A stretch of DNA of 18,234 nucleotides, from positions 1 to 18,234 of the forward strand of contig JAQIWT010000552.1 in the NCBI GenBank assembly GCA_034696485.1, in the 5' to 3' direction. The notes under the pieces are model-generated. The model searched no databases. It was not told where the DNA came from and saw only the letters and a list, made by a program, of their open reading frames with translations. Source of the stretch: Isohypsibius dastychi (taxonomy: Eukaryota > Tardigrada > Eutardigrada > Parachela > Isohypsibiidae). Of this stretch, positions 17,794 through 18,234 are shown one piece after another (the first letter of the stretch is position 1; each line of letters starts with the position of its first letter). The translations under genes and the position numbers were made by a program.

Positions 17794-18234
17794 TTCCTGG
17801 AATTGCACATGTCTGGTTGAGGTACTCCGAAAATTATTCGCCAATATCTGTGATTGGGTATATGCAGCAATCACATCACCAAGTTCCTGCAGCAATAATT
17901 CAGCTCAAGCTACCTTAATCCGTCAAGCAATTCGCTACCTTCAAAAACCCAACTTCTTCTGCTTTTTCCGGTGTTTCCAGAGTGCTCTAGATTAAACATT
18001 TCAAGTGTTCCTCAAGGCCCTTCCCAACTCGACTAGTTTGGCATCGAAACATCTTTCTGGAACTGTTTCTTATTCTTACAACTATAAGCCCCTTTCAAAA
18101 ATACAGAAATGAATAAAGTAAAAAAAGAAGATGAATAAAGTAATTCATCTGTGAATAAATGATGAATAAAGACTAACGAATACAAATTCCAAACCAGGAT
18201 AACAACTGACCTCATCGATGATCTTTCGCGTTTC
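17794..18234 (+). other. Possible LINE 3' remnant and simple-repeat tail
   Basis: At about 17985-18040 the plus frame reads CSRLNISSVPQGPSQLD. This weakly recalls the [GS]VPQG motif of LINE reverse transcriptases. If real, the CpG-flanked stretch interrupts the ORF2 region. The tail has three copies of ATGAATAAAG (18109-18118, 18131-18140, 18162-18171) and an 8-bp inverted repeat at 18129-18150, like the short simple repeats that end many non-LTR elements. No further gene was seen up to 18234. Confidence 0.3.

Noticed and set aside
17985-18040. Reverse transcriptase VPQG motif as a firm feature
   Set aside because: Only a short match, followed at once by a stop, and no other RT block nearby; kept as a weak note only.
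1-18234. tRNA, rRNA genes and CRISPR arrays
   Set aside because: None seen on either strand; no cloverleaf-like intervals and no regularly spaced direct repeats.

Overview
The window looks like nuclear DNA of an invertebrate animal. Coding stretches are split by very short GT..AG introns (about 30-120 nt), there are no bacterial-style operons, and much of the DNA consists of decayed remains of several transposon classes. I cannot name the organism. Its short introns would fit a small-genome animal such as a nematode, rotifer or tardigrade.

Region by region: (1) 1-1460, minus strand: a broken protein-primed-type DNA polymerase B fragment next to a broken deoxynucleoside kinase gene, with a snap-back inverted repeat inside the polymerase. 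(2) 1613-2116, plus strand: an unidentified decayed reading frame. (3) 2150-3871, minus strand: the best-preserved cellular gene, a nine-exon model for a secreted/single-pass leucine-rich-repeat receptor of about 387 residues. A 25-bp tandem duplication covers one of its splice acceptors. (4) 4397-5744, plus strand: an unidentified multi-exon gene with tiny introns. (5) 5994-6901, plus strand: a truncated LTR-retrotransposon piece with an intact protease active-site motif. (6) 6996-8685, minus strand: small open segments, one Cys-rich and one resembling an OB-fold single-strand DNA-binding protein. (7) 8700-9800, plus strand: a Pif1-family helicase pseudogene. (8) 10196-10437, plus strand: a weak gag-like trace. 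(9) 10830-14564, minus strand: a Ty3/gypsy POL pseudogene with protease, reverse transcriptase, RNase H and integrase in the usual order. (10) 14634-17222, plus strand: a non-LTR retrotransposon with an intact 397-codon ORF1 and a decayed ORF2 holding an AP-type endonuclease. It stops where a CpG-rich palindromic repeat begins. (11) 17222-18234: CpG-dense palindromic blocks, an unassigned stretch and a simple-repeat tail.

Taken together, two kinds of material are interleaved. The host genes (LRR receptor, unidentified multi-exon gene) keep splice-consistent frames. The mobile or virus-like material (PolB, kinase, Pif1, OB-like protein, gypsy, LINE) is broken by stops, frameshifts and active-site changes. 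PolB, a nucleoside kinase, a Pif1 helicase and a possible ssDNA-binding protein within 9 kb is a replication-type gene set. It may be the scattered remains of one large DNA element or virus, but independent insertions are equally possible. All functional calls come from reading motifs by eye; no database search was possible.
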